Assembly: GCF_026162425.1 (NCBI RefSeq)
Contig: NZ_JAOBQJ010000001.1
Span: 558,001 to 622,000 of the forward strand
DNA: 64,000 bases
Direction of reading: 5' to 3'
From: Flexivirga meconopsidis
GTDB taxonomy: Bacteria > Actinomycetota > Actinomycetes > Actinomycetales > Dermatophilaceae
Shown: one piece after another, positions 18,790 to 27,510 of the stretch
Layout: every line of letters begins with the position of its first letter
Position numbering within the stretch: position 1 is the stretch's first letter
Translations under genes and position numbers: made by a program
The notes under the pieces: generated by a model
Seen by the model: the letters and a program-made list of their open reading frames with translations, nothing else
What the model was told of the DNA's origin: nothing
Database searches by the model: none

Positions 18790-20106
18790 GTGACCAGCGC
18801 CGACCCGCGCAGCCGCATCCCGCGCACCGACACGCTGCTCGAGCTGCCGGCCGTGCAGGATGCGCGAACGACGTTGAGCGAGCAGGCTATTCGCTCGGCG
18901 ATCGACGCAGCGCAGTCCCGCGCCCGGTCCGGGCAGATCGCGCCGGAGCAGGTCGTGCCCGAGCTTGAGGCGGCGCTCGCCGCGCAACCGGTCGCCTCGC
19001 TGCGGTCGGTGCTCAACGCGACCGGCGTCGTCATCCACACCAACCTGGGGCGGGCTCCGCTGTCCGCGGCTGCCGTCGAGGCGCTGCTCGCCGCGAGTGG
19101 GTATGTCGACGTCGAGCTCGACCTGGCCACCGGTGTGCGGTCCAAGCGTGGGGTCGCGACCCGAGCCGCGCTGCTCGCGCACTGCCCGGCGGCGCAGGAC
19201 GCACTGGTCGTCAACAACGGGGCGGCGGCGCTCGTGCTCGCCACCACCGCGCTTGCCGCGGGCCGCGAAGTCGTAGTCAGCAGAGGCGAATTGATCGAGA
19301 TCGGCGCCGGCTTCCGGTTGCCCGACCTGATCGCCTCGACCGGCGCGCGGCTGCGCGAGGTCGGCACGACCAACCGCACCCACCTGCGCGATTACGCCGA
19401 CGCGATCGGCCCGGACACCGGCCTGCTGCTCAAGGTGCACCCGAGCAACTTCCGGGTCGAGGGCTTCACCTCCGGGGTCTCGGTCGCGCAGGTGTCCGGA
19501 CTCGCCCGCGAGCACGACCTCCCGCTGGTCGTCGACCTCGGCAGCGGACTGCTGGAGCCGGACCCGGCGCTGCCCGACGAGCCCGACGCGACGACCGCGC
19601 TGACCGACGGCGCCAGCATCACCACCGCCAGCGGCGACAAGCTGCTCGGCGGGCCACAAGCCGGAATAGTGTTGGGGGACAGCGCATTCGTCGGCCGTAT
19701 GGCGCAGCACCCGCTCGCCAGAGCCGTCCGCGCCGACAAGCTCCTGCTGGCCGCGCTCGAGGCGACCTTGCGTGGTGGCGACGCCCCGGTCGTGGCGGCC
19801 CTGCACGCCGACCCGGCAGCCCTGAAGCGTCGGACCACTGCCCTGGCCGAGGCGGTCGGTGGTGAGGTGGTGCCGCACGACGGTCGTGTCGGCGGTGGCG
19901 GGGCGCCCGGCGTGCCGCTGCACGGGTGGGCGGTGGCGCTGCCCGAAGAGGTGGCCGCACGGCTGCGCACCGGCGAACCCGCTGTGTTGCCAAGGGTGCA
20001 CGGCGGTGCGTGCCTGATCGACCTGCGTTGCGTGCCCGAGGCGGAGGACGCCCGTCTCACCGAGGCCGTCCGGGCAGCGGTCGGCGCCGGCGAGCGGAGG
20101 GCCTGA
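18790..20106 (+). CDS. selA: L-seryl-tRNA(Sec) selenium transferase
   Basis: 438 aa, fold-type I PLP enzyme. Recognisable SelA segments are VLNATGVVIHTNLGRAPLS, YVDVELDLATGVRSKRG, LVVNNGAAALVL and the PLP-lysine region ASGDKLLGGPQAGI. It converts Ser-tRNA(Sec) to Sec-tRNA(Sec) with selenophosphate. The start is GTG 33 bp after the tRNA-Sec gene; the gene ends 2 bp before the selB start, so selAB are an operon, possibly with selC. Confidence 0.96.
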   Translation: MTSADPRSRIPRTDTLLELPAVQDARTTLSEQAIRSAIDAAQSRARSGQIAPEQVVPELEAALAAQPVASLRSVLNATGVVIHTNLGRAPLSAAAVEALLAASGYVDVELDLATGVRSKRGVATRAALLAHCPAAQDALVVNNGAAALVLATTALAAGREVVVSRGELIEIGAGFRLPDLIASTGARLREVGTTNRTHLRDYADAIGPDTGLLLKVHPSNFRVEGFTSGVSVAQVSGLAREHDLPLVVDLGSGLLEPDPALPDEPDATTALTDGASITTASGDKLLGGPQAGIVLGDSAFVGRMAQHPLARAVRADKLLLAALEATLRGGDAPVVAALHADPAALKRRTTALAEAVGGEVVPHDGRVGGGGAPGVPLHGWAVALPEEVAARLRTGEPAVLPRVHGGACLIDLRCVPEAEDARLTEAVRAAVGAGERRA

Positions 20107-20108
20107 GC

Positions 20109-21899
20109 GTGCACGTGATCGCCACGGCCGGTCACGTCGATCACGGCAAGAGCACGCTCGTGCGTGCGCTGACCGGGATCGAGCCGGACCGGTGGGCCGA
20201 GGAGAAGCGGCGTGGCCTGACGATCGATCTCGGATTTGCCTGGACCACAACGCCTTCCGGCCGCGAGATCGCCTTCGTCGACGTGCCGGGTCACGAACGT
20301 TTCCTCGGCAACATGCTGGCCGGGCTGGGTCCGGCGCCGGTCGTGTGCTTCGTGGTCGCCGCCGACGAGGGCTGGCGGGAGCAGTCGACCGATCACCGGG
20401 ACGCGGTCGCCGCGCTCGGCATCCGGCACGGCGTGATCGTGGTGACTCGCGCCGACAAGGCCCCCGATGCCGTCGAAGACGTCATCGCTCAGGCTCGAAA
20501 ACAGTTGCGCGACACCGGACTTGCCGACGCGCCGGCGGTCGCGGTCTCGGCGGTCACCGGTGCCGGGCTGGACGAGCTGCGTCATACGCTCGACGAGGTG
20601 CTGGCGACGGTGCCCGCGCCGGTGCAGGACGGCCGGGTGCGGCTGTGGGTCGACCGGGCGTTCACCATCAAGGGGGCCGGCGCGGTGGTGACCGGCACGC
20701 TCGCAGCGGGGCGGATCCGCGCCGAGGACACCCTCGAGTTGTCCGGCGCCGAGGGCACCCAGCGCGTCGTGGTGCGAGGCCTGCAGCACCACGGCTCCAC
20801 CGAGCAGGTGGCGCAGCCGGTGAGCCGCACCGCGGTCAATCTGCGCGGCATCCAGGCGGCCGCCATCCACCGCGGCGACGCGCTGCTCACACCGGGCGCC
20901 TGGCAGCTGGCCGACACCGTCGACGTGCGCCGGGTGAGCGGTGCGGTCTGCACCGACGTCCCGGCCCAGGTGACCGCGCACATCGGGACGGCCGCGGTGC
21001 CGGCGCGCCTGCGGCCGTTCGGGGACGACCACGCGCGGCTGACCTTCGACCGGCGGCTGCCACTGGCGGTGAGTGACCGGATCGTGTTGCGGGACAGCGG
21101 ATCCGGGCGGGTCCTCGGTGGTGCGCAGGTGCTCGACGCCGACCCGCCGGAGCTGCGGCGCAGAGGCGACGGAGCTCGTCGCGCCGAGGCCCTGTCGGCA
21201 CTGCCACCGGGCGGCGACGTGACCGCGGAGGTCGTTCGTCGGGGGGCCGTGCAGGTTGCCACCCTGCGCCGGCTCGGCATCGCGGGCGCGACCGGCGACG
21301 CTCCCGAGGGCGTGCGGGCGATCGGCGGCTGGTGGGTCGACGAGCGGCGTTTCGCGCAGTGGACGTCGGCGCTGCAGTCGGCGGTGTGGGAGCTGCATGC
21401 GCGTGATCCGTTGGCGGCCGGGCTCTCTCGTGGCGCCGCGACGTCCCTCCTCGCGCTTCCGTCGACCGATCTGCTCGCGACGGTGGTCGAGGCCGCCGGG
21501 CTGCAGCAGCGGGACGGCGAGATCAGCGCACCGGGTGCCGAGTCCGCACTCGGCGCTGCGGAGGATGCCGTCCGGCAGCTCGAGACCCGGCTGCGCGCCC
21601 GGCCCTTCGACGCGCCCGAGGCGGACGACCTGGCGCAGCTCGGGCTGGGGCCCCGCGAGCTCGCCGCTGCCGAGCGCGCCGACCGGCTGCTGCGGCTGCG
21701 TGACGGGGTGATCCTGCTGCCGAACGCCCCGGCCCTCGCCATGCGCGCGCTCGCCTCGCTCCCGGCGCTCTTCACCACCAGCGAGGCGCGGCAGGCACTG
21801 CAGGCGACGCGTCGTGTCGCCATACCTCTCCTGGAGCATCTTGACGCGCGCGGTTGGACCCGGCGGGTCGACAACAGCCACCGCGAGGTCGTGCGCTAG
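20109..21899 (+). CDS. selB: Selenocysteine-specific translation elongation factor
   Basis: 596 aa. The GTPase domain has G1 [10 protein letters not shown] (about 7-16), G3 DVPGHERF and G4 TRADKA; EF-Tu-like domains 2 and 3 follow, and the last 220 residues hold the winged-helix repeats that bind SECIS RNA. It delivers Sec-tRNA to UGA codons such as that at 12653. The GTG at 20109 was chosen because the G1 motif then sits at its normal place; longer in-frame sequence upstream is shadow of selA. With selA, selD, selC and the selenoprotein in one stretch, the window holds the complete Sec trait. Confidence 0.95.
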   Translation: MHVIATAGHVDHGKSTLVRALTGIEPDRWAEEKRRGLTIDLGFAWTTTPSGREIAFVDVPGHERFLGNMLAGLGPAPVVCFVVAADEGWREQSTDHRDAVAALGIRHGVIVVTRADKAPDAVEDVIAQARKQLRDTGLADAPAVAVSAVTGAGLDELRHTLDEVLATVPAPVQDGRVRLWVDRAFTIKGAGAVVTGTLAAGRIRAEDTLELSGAEGTQRVVVRGLQHHGSTEQVAQPVSRTAVNLRGIQAAAIHRGDALLTPGAWQLADTVDVRRVSGAVCTDVPAQVTAHIGTAAVPARLRPFGDDHARLTFDRRLPLAVSDRIVLRDSGSGRVLGGAQVLDADPPELRRRGDGARRAEALSALPPGGDVTAEVVRRGAVQVATLRRLGIAGATGDAPEGVRAIGGWWVDERRFAQWTSALQSAVWELHARDPLAAGLSRGAATSLLALPSTDLLATVVEAAGLQQRDGEISAPGAESALGAAEDAVRQLETRLRARPFDAPEADDLAQLGLGPRELAAAERADRLLRLRDGVILLPNAPALAMRALASLPALFTTSEARQALQATRRVAIPLLEHLDARGWTRRVDNSHREVVR

Positions 21900-21927
21900 C
21901 ACGGTGTCCTGTCAGGTCGTGCCCCGG

Positions 21928-22911
21928 TCAGGCTGTTGCCGAACGCAGTTGGCGTGCATAGTGATTGGCGAGCCAGGAGCAGCCGACCAGCTGCACCTGG
22001 TGGAAGATGATCAGTGGCACCATGACCAGGCCGAGTGCGTTGCCGGAGAAGAGGATCGTCGCGATCGGCAGGCCGGTGGCGAGGGCCTTCTTGCTGCCGC
22101 AGAACTGTATGGCGATCGCGTCGCCCCGGTCGAAGCCGAGCCGGACCGCGATCCAGCGGCTGAGCGGCAGGATCACCAGCAGCACGGTGACCGACATGGC
22201 CAGCATCTGCAGGATCTCCCACCAGTCCAGCCGCTTCCAGAAGTGCTGGTCCTGTGCGGTTGAAAAGGCTGCGTAGACCACGAGCATGATCGACTCGCGG
22301 CCGACGTTGCGCAGGGTGGATTCGTGACTGTCGACCCACGCCTTGACCCGGGGGCGCACCAACTGCCCGAGGATGAACGGCAATACCAGTGACAGCACCA
22401 GGTCCCGCGCGGTCGCCGCGTTGATCGTGACGTCGCCGGCGGGGGAGAGCAGCAGGTAGGTCAGCAACGGCGTCGCGATGACGCCGACCAGGTTGGACAG
22501 GGTGGCGCCGATGATCGCGGCGGGCACGTTGCCGCCGGCGATCGCGGTGAAGCTGATCGACGCCTGCACTGTCGACGGCACGAGGCACATGAAGATCACG
22601 CCGGCGTGCAGCTCGGGTCGCAGCATGATCGACGGCAGGAACTGCATGACCCACCCGATGATCGGGAAGATCACGAAGGTGATCACGAGGATCGTCAGGT
22701 GCATCCGCCAGTGGTTGACGCCCGCGATGATGTCGCTGGTCGAGATGCGAATCCCGTTGAGGAAGAAGAGAAAGCCGATCGCGACCTTCGCCACAACCAT
22801 GACAGTTGGCAGCCATGAGCCCGGCGCGGGAAGCAGCAGGCCGAGGACCAAGGCAACGGTGACGGCGACAGTCAGCGGGTCGAAGACACCACGAAGCCAC
22901 GACCGGGGCAC
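21928..22911 (-). CDS. Bile acid:sodium symporter family (SBF-like, YfeH type) transporter
   Basis: 327 aa with ten hydrophobic segments. LPSIMLRPELHAGVIFMCLVPSTVQASISFTAIAGGNVPAAI is the conserved SBF core with the crossover region, and QFCGSKKALATGLPIATILF is characteristic of the PF13593 subgroup. GTG start at 22911, preceded by GAAGGAG. Transport of an organic anion with sodium is expected; the physiological substrate in actinobacteria is unknown. It faces away from selB (convergent). Confidence 0.85.
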   Translation of the reverse strand: MPRSWLRGVFDPLTVAVTVALVLGLLLPAPGSWLPTVMVVAKVAIGFLFFLNGIRISTSDIIAGVNHWRMHLTILVITFVIFPIIGWVMQFLPSIMLRPELHAGVIFMCLVPSTVQASISFTAIAGGNVPAAIIGATLSNLVGVIATPLLTYLLLSPAGDVTINAATARDLVLSLVLPFILGQLVRPRVKAWVDSHESTLRNVGRESIMLVVYAAFSTAQDQHFWKRLDWWEILQMLAMSVTVLLVILPLSRWIAVRLGFDRGDAIAIQFCGSKKALATGLPIATILFSGNALGLVMVPLIIFHQVQLVGCSWLANHYARQLRSATA

Positions 22912-23020
22912 GTGCTCTCCTTCGGCGGGTGGACGGTGCAGGTTTCTGGTGCGCAATGTATCCGCCCTCCGGGGGTAGCGTCGGGAAGGCCGATGCGCCA
23001 TACAGCTGACGGAGGTGGGT

Positions 23021-23485
23021 ATGCCGACGCCGGAGCGACACGAGACGCCCGCGCAGCGCAGTGACCGCAACTGGAACGAGTTGCTCCAGGAGCTTCGGGT
23101 CACCCAGACCGGCATCCAGGTGATGTCGGGCTTCCTGCTGACGGTGCCGTTCAGCGGCCGGTTCGACCGGTTGAGCGACAACCAGCGCGTGCTCTACCTG
23201 GTCTCGCTGTGCCTGTCGTTGCTGGCGACGGTGCTGCTGGTGGCGCCGGTGAGTTCGCACCGGATTCTGTTCCGCAAGCACGAGAAGGCAGCGCTGGTCG
23301 AGCACGCGCACATGATGGCCCGCGCCGGGCTGGTGGTCTTCGGTGCGGCGATGCTGGCGGTCGCCGCGCTCGTCTTCTCCGTCGTGGTCAGCACGACCGC
23401 CGCGATCGTGGTCGCGGCGGTCGGGCTGGTTGCGGCGGTGTTGGTGTGGGTGGTGCTGCCGTTGGTCAGCGCGCGCCGCTATTGA
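23021..23485 (+). CDS. DUF6328-family membrane protein
   Basis: 154 aa with four hydrophobic helices. The opening ETPAQRSDRNWNELLQELRVTQTGIQVMSGFLLTVPF is the conserved part of DUF6328 proteins, which are common in actinobacteria and have no known function. ATG 23021 has GGAGG six bases upstream; an upstream GTG at 23015 overlaps that site. Its 3' end overlaps the convergent gene by 20 bp. Confidence 0.75.
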   Translation: MPTPERHETPAQRSDRNWNELLQELRVTQTGIQVMSGFLLTVPFSGRFDRLSDNQRVLYLVSLCLSLLATVLLVAPVSSHRILFRKHEKAALVEHAHMMARAGLVVFGAAMLAVAALVFSVVVSTTAAIVVAAVGLVAAVLVWVVLPLVSARRY

Positions 23486-24134
23486 GCAGGGTGAGAGCGG
23501 CCTGCTCAAGGTCGGTGTCGCTGGCAGCGCTGAGGTCGATGGAGCCGACGCCGGCGAGCTGCTTGGCGACCGGCGGGTGCTTCTTGCGCAGTCGGTCGAC
23601 GAATTGCGCTGCGGCGTCGGCCTTTCCGCGACCGTGGCCGAAGACGACGAAGCGGTGGTCGCGGGTCAGACCCTCGAGTTCGGCGCCGAGCTGGTCGAAG
23701 AATCGGCCCAGGTCCTGCTCGTCCTCGCGGCCGGTGTGCCGCTCGACCGTGCGTAGGTGCCGACCTGCTGACTGGGTGTCGCGCACGTCGCGCTCAGTGT
23801 CGGACGTGCCGGTGGTGTCGAGGTTGAAGTCGAGGATCCGCGCTTCCTTCTCGTCGATGGTCACCACGAGCAGGTCGCCGGTGCCGTGCACGTCCGGGTG
23901 GTCGCGCAGCAGGTGCCGGGCCTGCTCGACGTCCTCGATCGAGACGACTCCGTCGTGCGGCCGGTGGAACACGACGCGGTGGCCGTTGAGTTTCACCGCG
24001 AGCCGGTCGCCGGACTCGTTGTCGACCTCGTCGGCGAGGTCCTCCCAGAGCGTCACGAACTTGGGCCACTCCAGGTTGCGCGGCGCGGGCGATCCGACGA
24101 TCTTGTCGAGCGTCTCCCGGGTGTGCTTGTTCAT
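23466..24134 (-). CDS. Hypothetical protein, possibly baeRF/Vms1-like (eRF1-fold)
   Basis: 222 aa, soluble, acidic. The order of segments, LLVVTIDEKEARILDF, then LGRFFDQLGAELEGLTRDHRFVVFGHGRGKADAAAQFVDRL and VGSIDLSAASDTDLEQAAL, resembles bacterial/archaeal eRF1-like domains: a strand ending in an acidic residue, a helix, VxxG(H/P)G, and a DLS(A)xTDxEL segment. This is a weak family guess. Some members of that group act on stalled ribosomes; others are unstudied. ATG at 24134 with GGAGG upstream. Overlaps the convergent DUF6328 gene by 20 bp at the 3' end. Confidence 0.6.
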   Translation of the reverse strand: MNKHTRETLDKIVGSPAPRNLEWPKFVTLWEDLADEVDNESGDRLAVKLNGHRVVFHRPHDGVVSIEDVEQARHLLRDHPDVHGTGDLLVVTIDEKEARILDFNLDTTGTSDTERDVRDTQSAGRHLRTVERHTGREDEQDLGRFFDQLGAELEGLTRDHRFVVFGHGRGKADAAAQFVDRLRKKHPPVAKQLAGVGSIDLSAASDTDLEQAALTLLNSGAR

Positions 24135-24235
24135 CGCGGGGTTCCTCCGTCGAGGTGCGGTGGTCTTCGAACTTGCAGCGTATGACGTCGCGCCGTCGTC
24201 TGTGCGGCTCACTCGGCACCGACTACCGTCGAAGC

Positions 24236-24586
24236 ATGCGACACGAGGTGACCGGGGCCGACACCGCGATCGCGCTCGGCAGCGGGGACGTGCCGGTGCT
24301 CGGCACACCCCGGCTGATCGCCTGGCTGGAGGCAGCGACGGTCGAGGCCGCGGCCGAGTTGCTGCAGGCCGGTGAGACATCGGTCGGGACCGCGATCGAG
24401 GTCCAGCACCGTGCGCCGACCGCGGTCGGCGGGTCGGTCGAGGTGAGCGTCACCGAGCGCGAACGTGCCGGCAAACGCTTGGAGTTCACCGTCGAGGCGG
24501 TCGACCAGGAGGGCACGGTCGTCGGCGCGGGCCGGATCACCCGCGCTGCCGTCGATCGGGAGCGTTTCGTCGCGGGGTTCGCCTAG
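24236..24586 (+). CDS. Hot-dog fold thioesterase, FlK-like
   Basis: 116 aa. The pattern VPVLGTPRLIAWLEAATVEAAAELLQAGETSVGTAIEVQHRAPTAVGGSVEVSV matches the single hot-dog domain of FlK (fluoroacetyl-CoA thioesterase)-like proteins, which are widespread in actinobacteria as acyl-CoA thioesterases of unknown substrate. ATG at 24236. It is divergent from the preceding gene with 101 bp between. Confidence 0.75.
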   Translation: MRHEVTGADTAIALGSGDVPVLGTPRLIAWLEAATVEAAAELLQAGETSVGTAIEVQHRAPTAVGGSVEVSVTERERAGKRLEFTVEAVDQEGTVVGAGRITRAAVDRERFVAGFA

Positions 24587-24595
24587 TGAGTTGGG

Positions 24596-24802
24596 TCAGC
24601 GGCGCTTGGAGCGGCGTTCGTTGCCGTGCTTGTAGTTGCCGGTCGCGCGTGCCATCAGCAGCTGCTCGTCGCCGGCACCTGCCGAGGCGAGAAACTTGGC
24701 GGCGGCGTTGCCCCGCAAGGTCGTTGCCCGGCGGCCGTGGTGATAGATAACGACGTCGTCACCCGTCTGCTCGTAGCGGAATCCGTGTGGCGCATTTCCC
24801 AT
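24596..24802 (-). CDS. Small hypothetical protein, 68 aa
   Basis: The product is basic at its C-terminus (GNYKHGNERRSKRR) and contains VVIYHHGRRATTLRGNAAAKFLASA, which looks like a compact beta-beta-helix. A conserved actinobacterial short protein is plausible, but I do not recognise the family. It ends 9 bp from the end of the thioesterase gene (convergent). Confidence 0.55.
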   Translation of the reverse strand: MGNAPHGFRYEQTGDDVVIYHHGRRATTLRGNAAAKFLASAGAGDEQLLMARATGNYKHGNERRSKRR

Positions 24803-24873
24803 CTCAGGCGACCGGCTGTTTCTCGTATGCCGCGTCGGTAGTCCGGGCCCCGCCCTGCAGAGACATGATCCGT

Positions 24874-25236
24874 TCAGCCCGCTGCCCGCGGGGCGAGCGT
24901 CACGTCGCGACGCAGGGTTTGGAGTACGTCGAGTTCACGGTCGATCTCGCGGCGCTTGTCCTGGAGGCGATCGACCTCCTGACGAAGCAGTTCTTCCATC
25001 GCCCCGGTGCGTTCGTGCGCGGGAGCCTCCAGACAGGGCAGGAGTTCGCCGATCGTCACGGTGCACAGTCCGGCCGCGAGCAGGTGCTGGATCAGCACCA
25101 CCCGCTCGACCGTGTCCGGCTCGAAGTCGCGCCAGCCGCCCGGCGTACGCTCCGACCCGATCAGGCCCTGCTCCTCGTAATAGCGCAGCGAGCGCGCGCT
25201 GACACCGCTGGCATGTGCGAGTTCACCGATGCGCAT
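24874..25236 (-). CDS. MerR-family transcriptional regulator
   Basis: 120 aa. The N-terminus MRIGELAHASGVSARSLRYYEEQGLI is a textbook MerR winged helix with the RYYE wing, followed by a long dimerisation helix (about 75-110). A single Cys in the effector part suggests an organic rather than metal ligand. ATG at 25236 with GGGAGG upstream. It is divergent from a pair of SMR genes, and a perfect 16-bp palindrome lies in the 68-bp spacer, so it very likely controls them. Confidence 0.9.
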   Translation of the reverse strand: MRIGELAHASGVSARSLRYYEEQGLIGSERTPGGWRDFEPDTVERVVLIQHLLAAGLCTVTIGELLPCLEAPAHERTGAMEELLRQEVDRLQDKRREIDRELDVLQTLRRDVTLAPRAAG

Positions 25237-25265
25237 AAGACCTCCCGTCGCGTGCGCCTCAAGTC

Positions 25266-25297
25266 TTGCATCTGACACCGGTGTCAGGTCTGACAGT
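25266..25297 (+). promoter_or_regulatory. MerR-type operator and promoter of the SMR pair
   Basis: CTGACACCGGTGTCAG (25272-25287) is a perfect palindrome placed directly after a TTGCAT -35-like hexamer (25266-25271) and before a weak -10 (about 25291-25297). MerR regulators bind such palindromes inside an overlong spacer and untwist the promoter. The ATG follows within 8 bp, so the transcript would be leaderless or nearly so. Confidence 0.65.
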
Positions 25298-25304
25298 GGC
25301 CGGC

Positions 25305-25625
25305 ATGGAATGGATCTATTTGGCAATCGCGGTGCTGTTCGAGATCGCGGTCGCGATCAGCGCTGGCAAGGCACAGGGTTTCACCAGCCGCGGCTGGACG
25401 ATCGCAACGCTCGTCACCGGCGGTCTCGGCACCTACTTCCTCAGCCGCGCGCTGCTCACCTTCGACGTCGGCGTCGGCTACGCGTTGTGGACCTCGCTCG
25501 CCGGGGTCGGCATCACGGTCCTCGGTGCGGTGCTCTTCGGGCAGCGCCTCACCTGGGCGAAGGCCGCCGGCATCGCACTCGTCATCGGCGGTGTCGTCGG
25601 GCTGCAGCTGACCGGCGGTGCGTGA
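25305..25625 (+). CDS. Small multidrug resistance (SMR) transporter subunit 1
   Basis: 106 aa, four transmembrane helices. MEWIYLAIAVLFEIAVAISAGKAQGF carries the essential membrane Glu (about position 13) of SMR pumps, and GVGYALWTSLAGVGITVLGAVLFGQRL is the family signature. The following gene encodes a second SMR protein whose start overlaps this stop by one base (TGATG), the arrangement of heterodimeric pumps such as EbrAB or YkkCD. It exports lipophilic cations or guanidinium-like compounds in exchange for protons; the exact substrate is unknown. Confidence 0.9.
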   Translation: MEWIYLAIAVLFEIAVAISAGKAQGFTSRGWTIATLVTGGLGTYFLSRALLTFDVGVGYALWTSLAGVGITVLGAVLFGQRLTWAKAAGIALVIGGVVGLQLTGGA

Positions 25626-25969
25626 TGGACCGGGTGGCACAACGCAACGCCTGGCTGACGCTGCTGCTGGCGGGCGCCTTCGAGGTCGGCTACGCCCTCT
25701 CGGTCGGCGGCAGTCGCGGCTTCACCCGGTGGACCTGGTCGCTGGTCGCAGTGGTCTTCTTCCTGCTCACCCTCTGGGCGCTCAGCCGGGCCCTGCGCAC
25801 CATCGAGGTCGGCATCGGGTATGCCGTATGGGCCGGCATCGGCGCCGTCGGTGCCGCACTGTTCGGACCGGTGTTCTTCGACGAGTCGCTGTCTGTGGCG
25901 AAGGCGGGTTGGCTCGCGGTCATCATCGCCGGCGTGGTGTGGCTCAAGCTCGCCGACCGTCTAGCGTGA
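25625..25969 (+). CDS. Small multidrug resistance (SMR) transporter subunit 2
   Basis: 114 aa, four transmembrane helices. AWLTLLLAGAFEVGYALSVGGSRGFTRWTW places the conserved Glu in helix 1, and IGYAVWAGIGAVGAALFGPVFFDESL is the SMR signature. It begins inside the stop codon of subunit 1, so the two are made together and probably form a heterodimer with opposite membrane orientation. Controlled by the MerR gene at 24874 by position. Confidence 0.9.
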   Translation: MDRVAQRNAWLTLLLAGAFEVGYALSVGGSRGFTRWTWSLVAVVFFLLTLWALSRALRTIEVGIGYAVWAGIGAVGAALFGPVFFDESLSVAKAGWLAVIIAGVVWLKLADRLA

Positions 25970-26023
25970 AGATGGCAGAGTCAGTCCTGGCCACCCGGAT
26001 GGCCCTGACGAAGGTGTTGACCG

Positions 26024-26569
26024 ATGGCAGCGCGTGCCGAGTGGGACATGGATGCGTTCGTCGACGCCCTCGACGCCGAGCGCGCTCGGCTCGATCTCAA
26101 TTGGTATGACGTCGCCGACCTCCTGTGGCAGCAGTCGGCCGACCTCAACGCCGTCCTGCCGGGGCACCCGTTGTGCGGCGGCGCCGTCGGCCGGCTGCGC
26201 GGGCGCGGGGCGACCTCCTGCCAGTACGCGCTCTACATGCTGCGCTGGCTGGACCGGCCGCCGGAGGACTTCCTCACCGGCGCCAGCAGTGCCACGGATG
26301 ACCCGACCCTGCCGGCGGCCGGCCCGGAGGCCCGCCTGCGCTGGGACCTGCCACAGTTGCACGACGCGCTCAACCGCCGCCGCAATGACGAGGGTCTGAC
26401 CTGGGCGCAACTCGCCGCCGAGTTGGACTGCACGCCGGCCCGGCTGACCAATCTGCGCACCGCCCGCGAGGCCGACATGGCGCTCGCCATGCGCGTCACG
26501 CAATGGCTCGCGCTGCCGGCGGCGCGCTTCATCCACCCGGTGACCGCCGAGGATCTTGCGGCACTCTGA
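26024..26569 (+). CDS. Hypothetical protein with two helix-turn-helix-like segments
   Basis: 181 aa, soluble. Two segments of similar pattern, about residues 12-80 and 105-170, each look like an XRE-type helical bundle; the second contains LHDALNRRRNDEGLTWAQLAAELDCTPARLTNLR. Function unknown; a DNA-binding or sigma/anti-sigma role would be a guess. The second segment reappears in decayed form at 31212-31340 on the other side of the accessory island, showing that a paralogue once stood there. Confidence 0.65.
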   Translation: MAARAEWDMDAFVDALDAERARLDLNWYDVADLLWQQSADLNAVLPGHPLCGGAVGRLRGRGATSCQYALYMLRWLDRPPEDFLTGASSATDDPTLPAAGPEARLRWDLPQLHDALNRRRNDEGLTWAQLAAELDCTPARLTNLRTAREADMALAMRVTQWLALPAARFIHPVTAEDLAAL

Positions 26570-26639
26570 CTGCAGCGTGCCAACGGTCGCTCTCGGGGCT
26601 ACTGCAGGTGCACCCTGGCAGGTGCGAGTTCGCCTTGCT

Positions 26640-27416
26640 TCACGCGTGCCTGCCGCGGTCGTGGCGAACGACGTTGTCGATCACGGTGTCGGAGCGCTCA
26701 ATCGTGTAGGCGTAGGCGCCGGTGAGCACTTCGGACTGACCCTCGATGACCGCTGCAACCGACGGGTGCTGGAGCACGCTGTCGACGGCACCGCGGTCGT
26801 TGAGACCGAAGCTGACACCCCCGTGAATTCGTCGCTCGACGGCGTACTGATGTGAGACACCCGGTGAGGTCGCGGCGACCTTGGAGGAGGGAACGAAGGT
26901 GTACGTGCGCAGATCGCGCGCGCCTGCTTCGTGGAGGGCTGGTCCCAGTTCGTCGTGCACGAAGCGCGCAAAGGCGCCCCGGCTGGCGCCTTGCCGGCGG
27001 CGCAGCATGACTGCGGTGTGTTGTCCGATCTGGCTGGTGCTCTCATCGGGCCACCAGCGGCCGCGTCGCGGGGCAAGCTGGCCGACGACATGACGGAACA
27101 GGTTCTGCTCGTCGTGCAGGATCTGCGAGCTGTGGAAGGAGGTGCGCACGATCCCGAGCATGTTGGGCCAGCGGATCTCAGCGAACCCGTCGAGGCGGTA
27201 CTCCGGTGAGATGGTCGTGCCGACGCCAGGGGTCGCGGGCCAGTACCCATGGTCGACCGCGGAGAACTGCCGCTGCCGGTACTCGTCGATGTGCGGCAGG
27301 TGCCGCATGATGTCGGCGTGCTGGTGCTCCCAGTGACTGACCGCCACCTCGCGGGGAACGTCGTCGCGGAAACGGACGGAGAACAGTCCGGCGGTGATGG
27401 TCTCAGGCTGTGACAT
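26640..27416 (-). CDS. EthD/Dabb-domain protein
   Basis: 258 aa. The N-terminal half contains FRDDVPREVAVSHWEHQHA and LPHIDEYRQRQF, the alpha-beta ferredoxin-like pattern of EthD proteins; the second half (AFARFVHDELGPALHEAG) looks like a diverged repeat. Members occur beside monooxygenases and dehydratases in ether, polyketide and aromatic pathways, as accessory or cyclase-like enzymes. It lies 95 bp downstream of a FAD monooxygenase in the same orientation, so the two probably share a transcript and pathway. Substrate unknown. Confidence 0.7.
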   Translation of the reverse strand: MSQPETITAGLFSVRFRDDVPREVAVSHWEHQHADIMRHLPHIDEYRQRQFSAVDHGYWPATPGVGTTISPEYRLDGFAEIRWPNMLGIVRTSFHSSQILHDEQNLFRHVVGQLAPRRGRWWPDESTSQIGQHTAVMLRRRQGASRGAFARFVHDELGPALHEAGARDLRTYTFVPSSKVAATSPGVSHQYAVERRIHGGVSFGLNDRGAVDSVLQHPSVAAVIEGQSEVLTGAYAYTIERSDTVIDNVVRHDRGRHA

Positions 27417-27510
27417 GACGTGTTCCTAGATTCGTGTCAGGAGAACGGGTAGGCGCTGAAGCGGCAGATCGCCCCGGCGGCGGGTCAGGACCAGGAGCGG
27501 AGGTGTCCTT

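Noticed and set aside
17605-20250. An 881-codon open frame on the minus strand covering selA
   Set aside because: Only its last third has SelD features; the rest is antisense to tRNA-Sec and selA and has the low-complexity look of shadow frames in GC-rich DNA.
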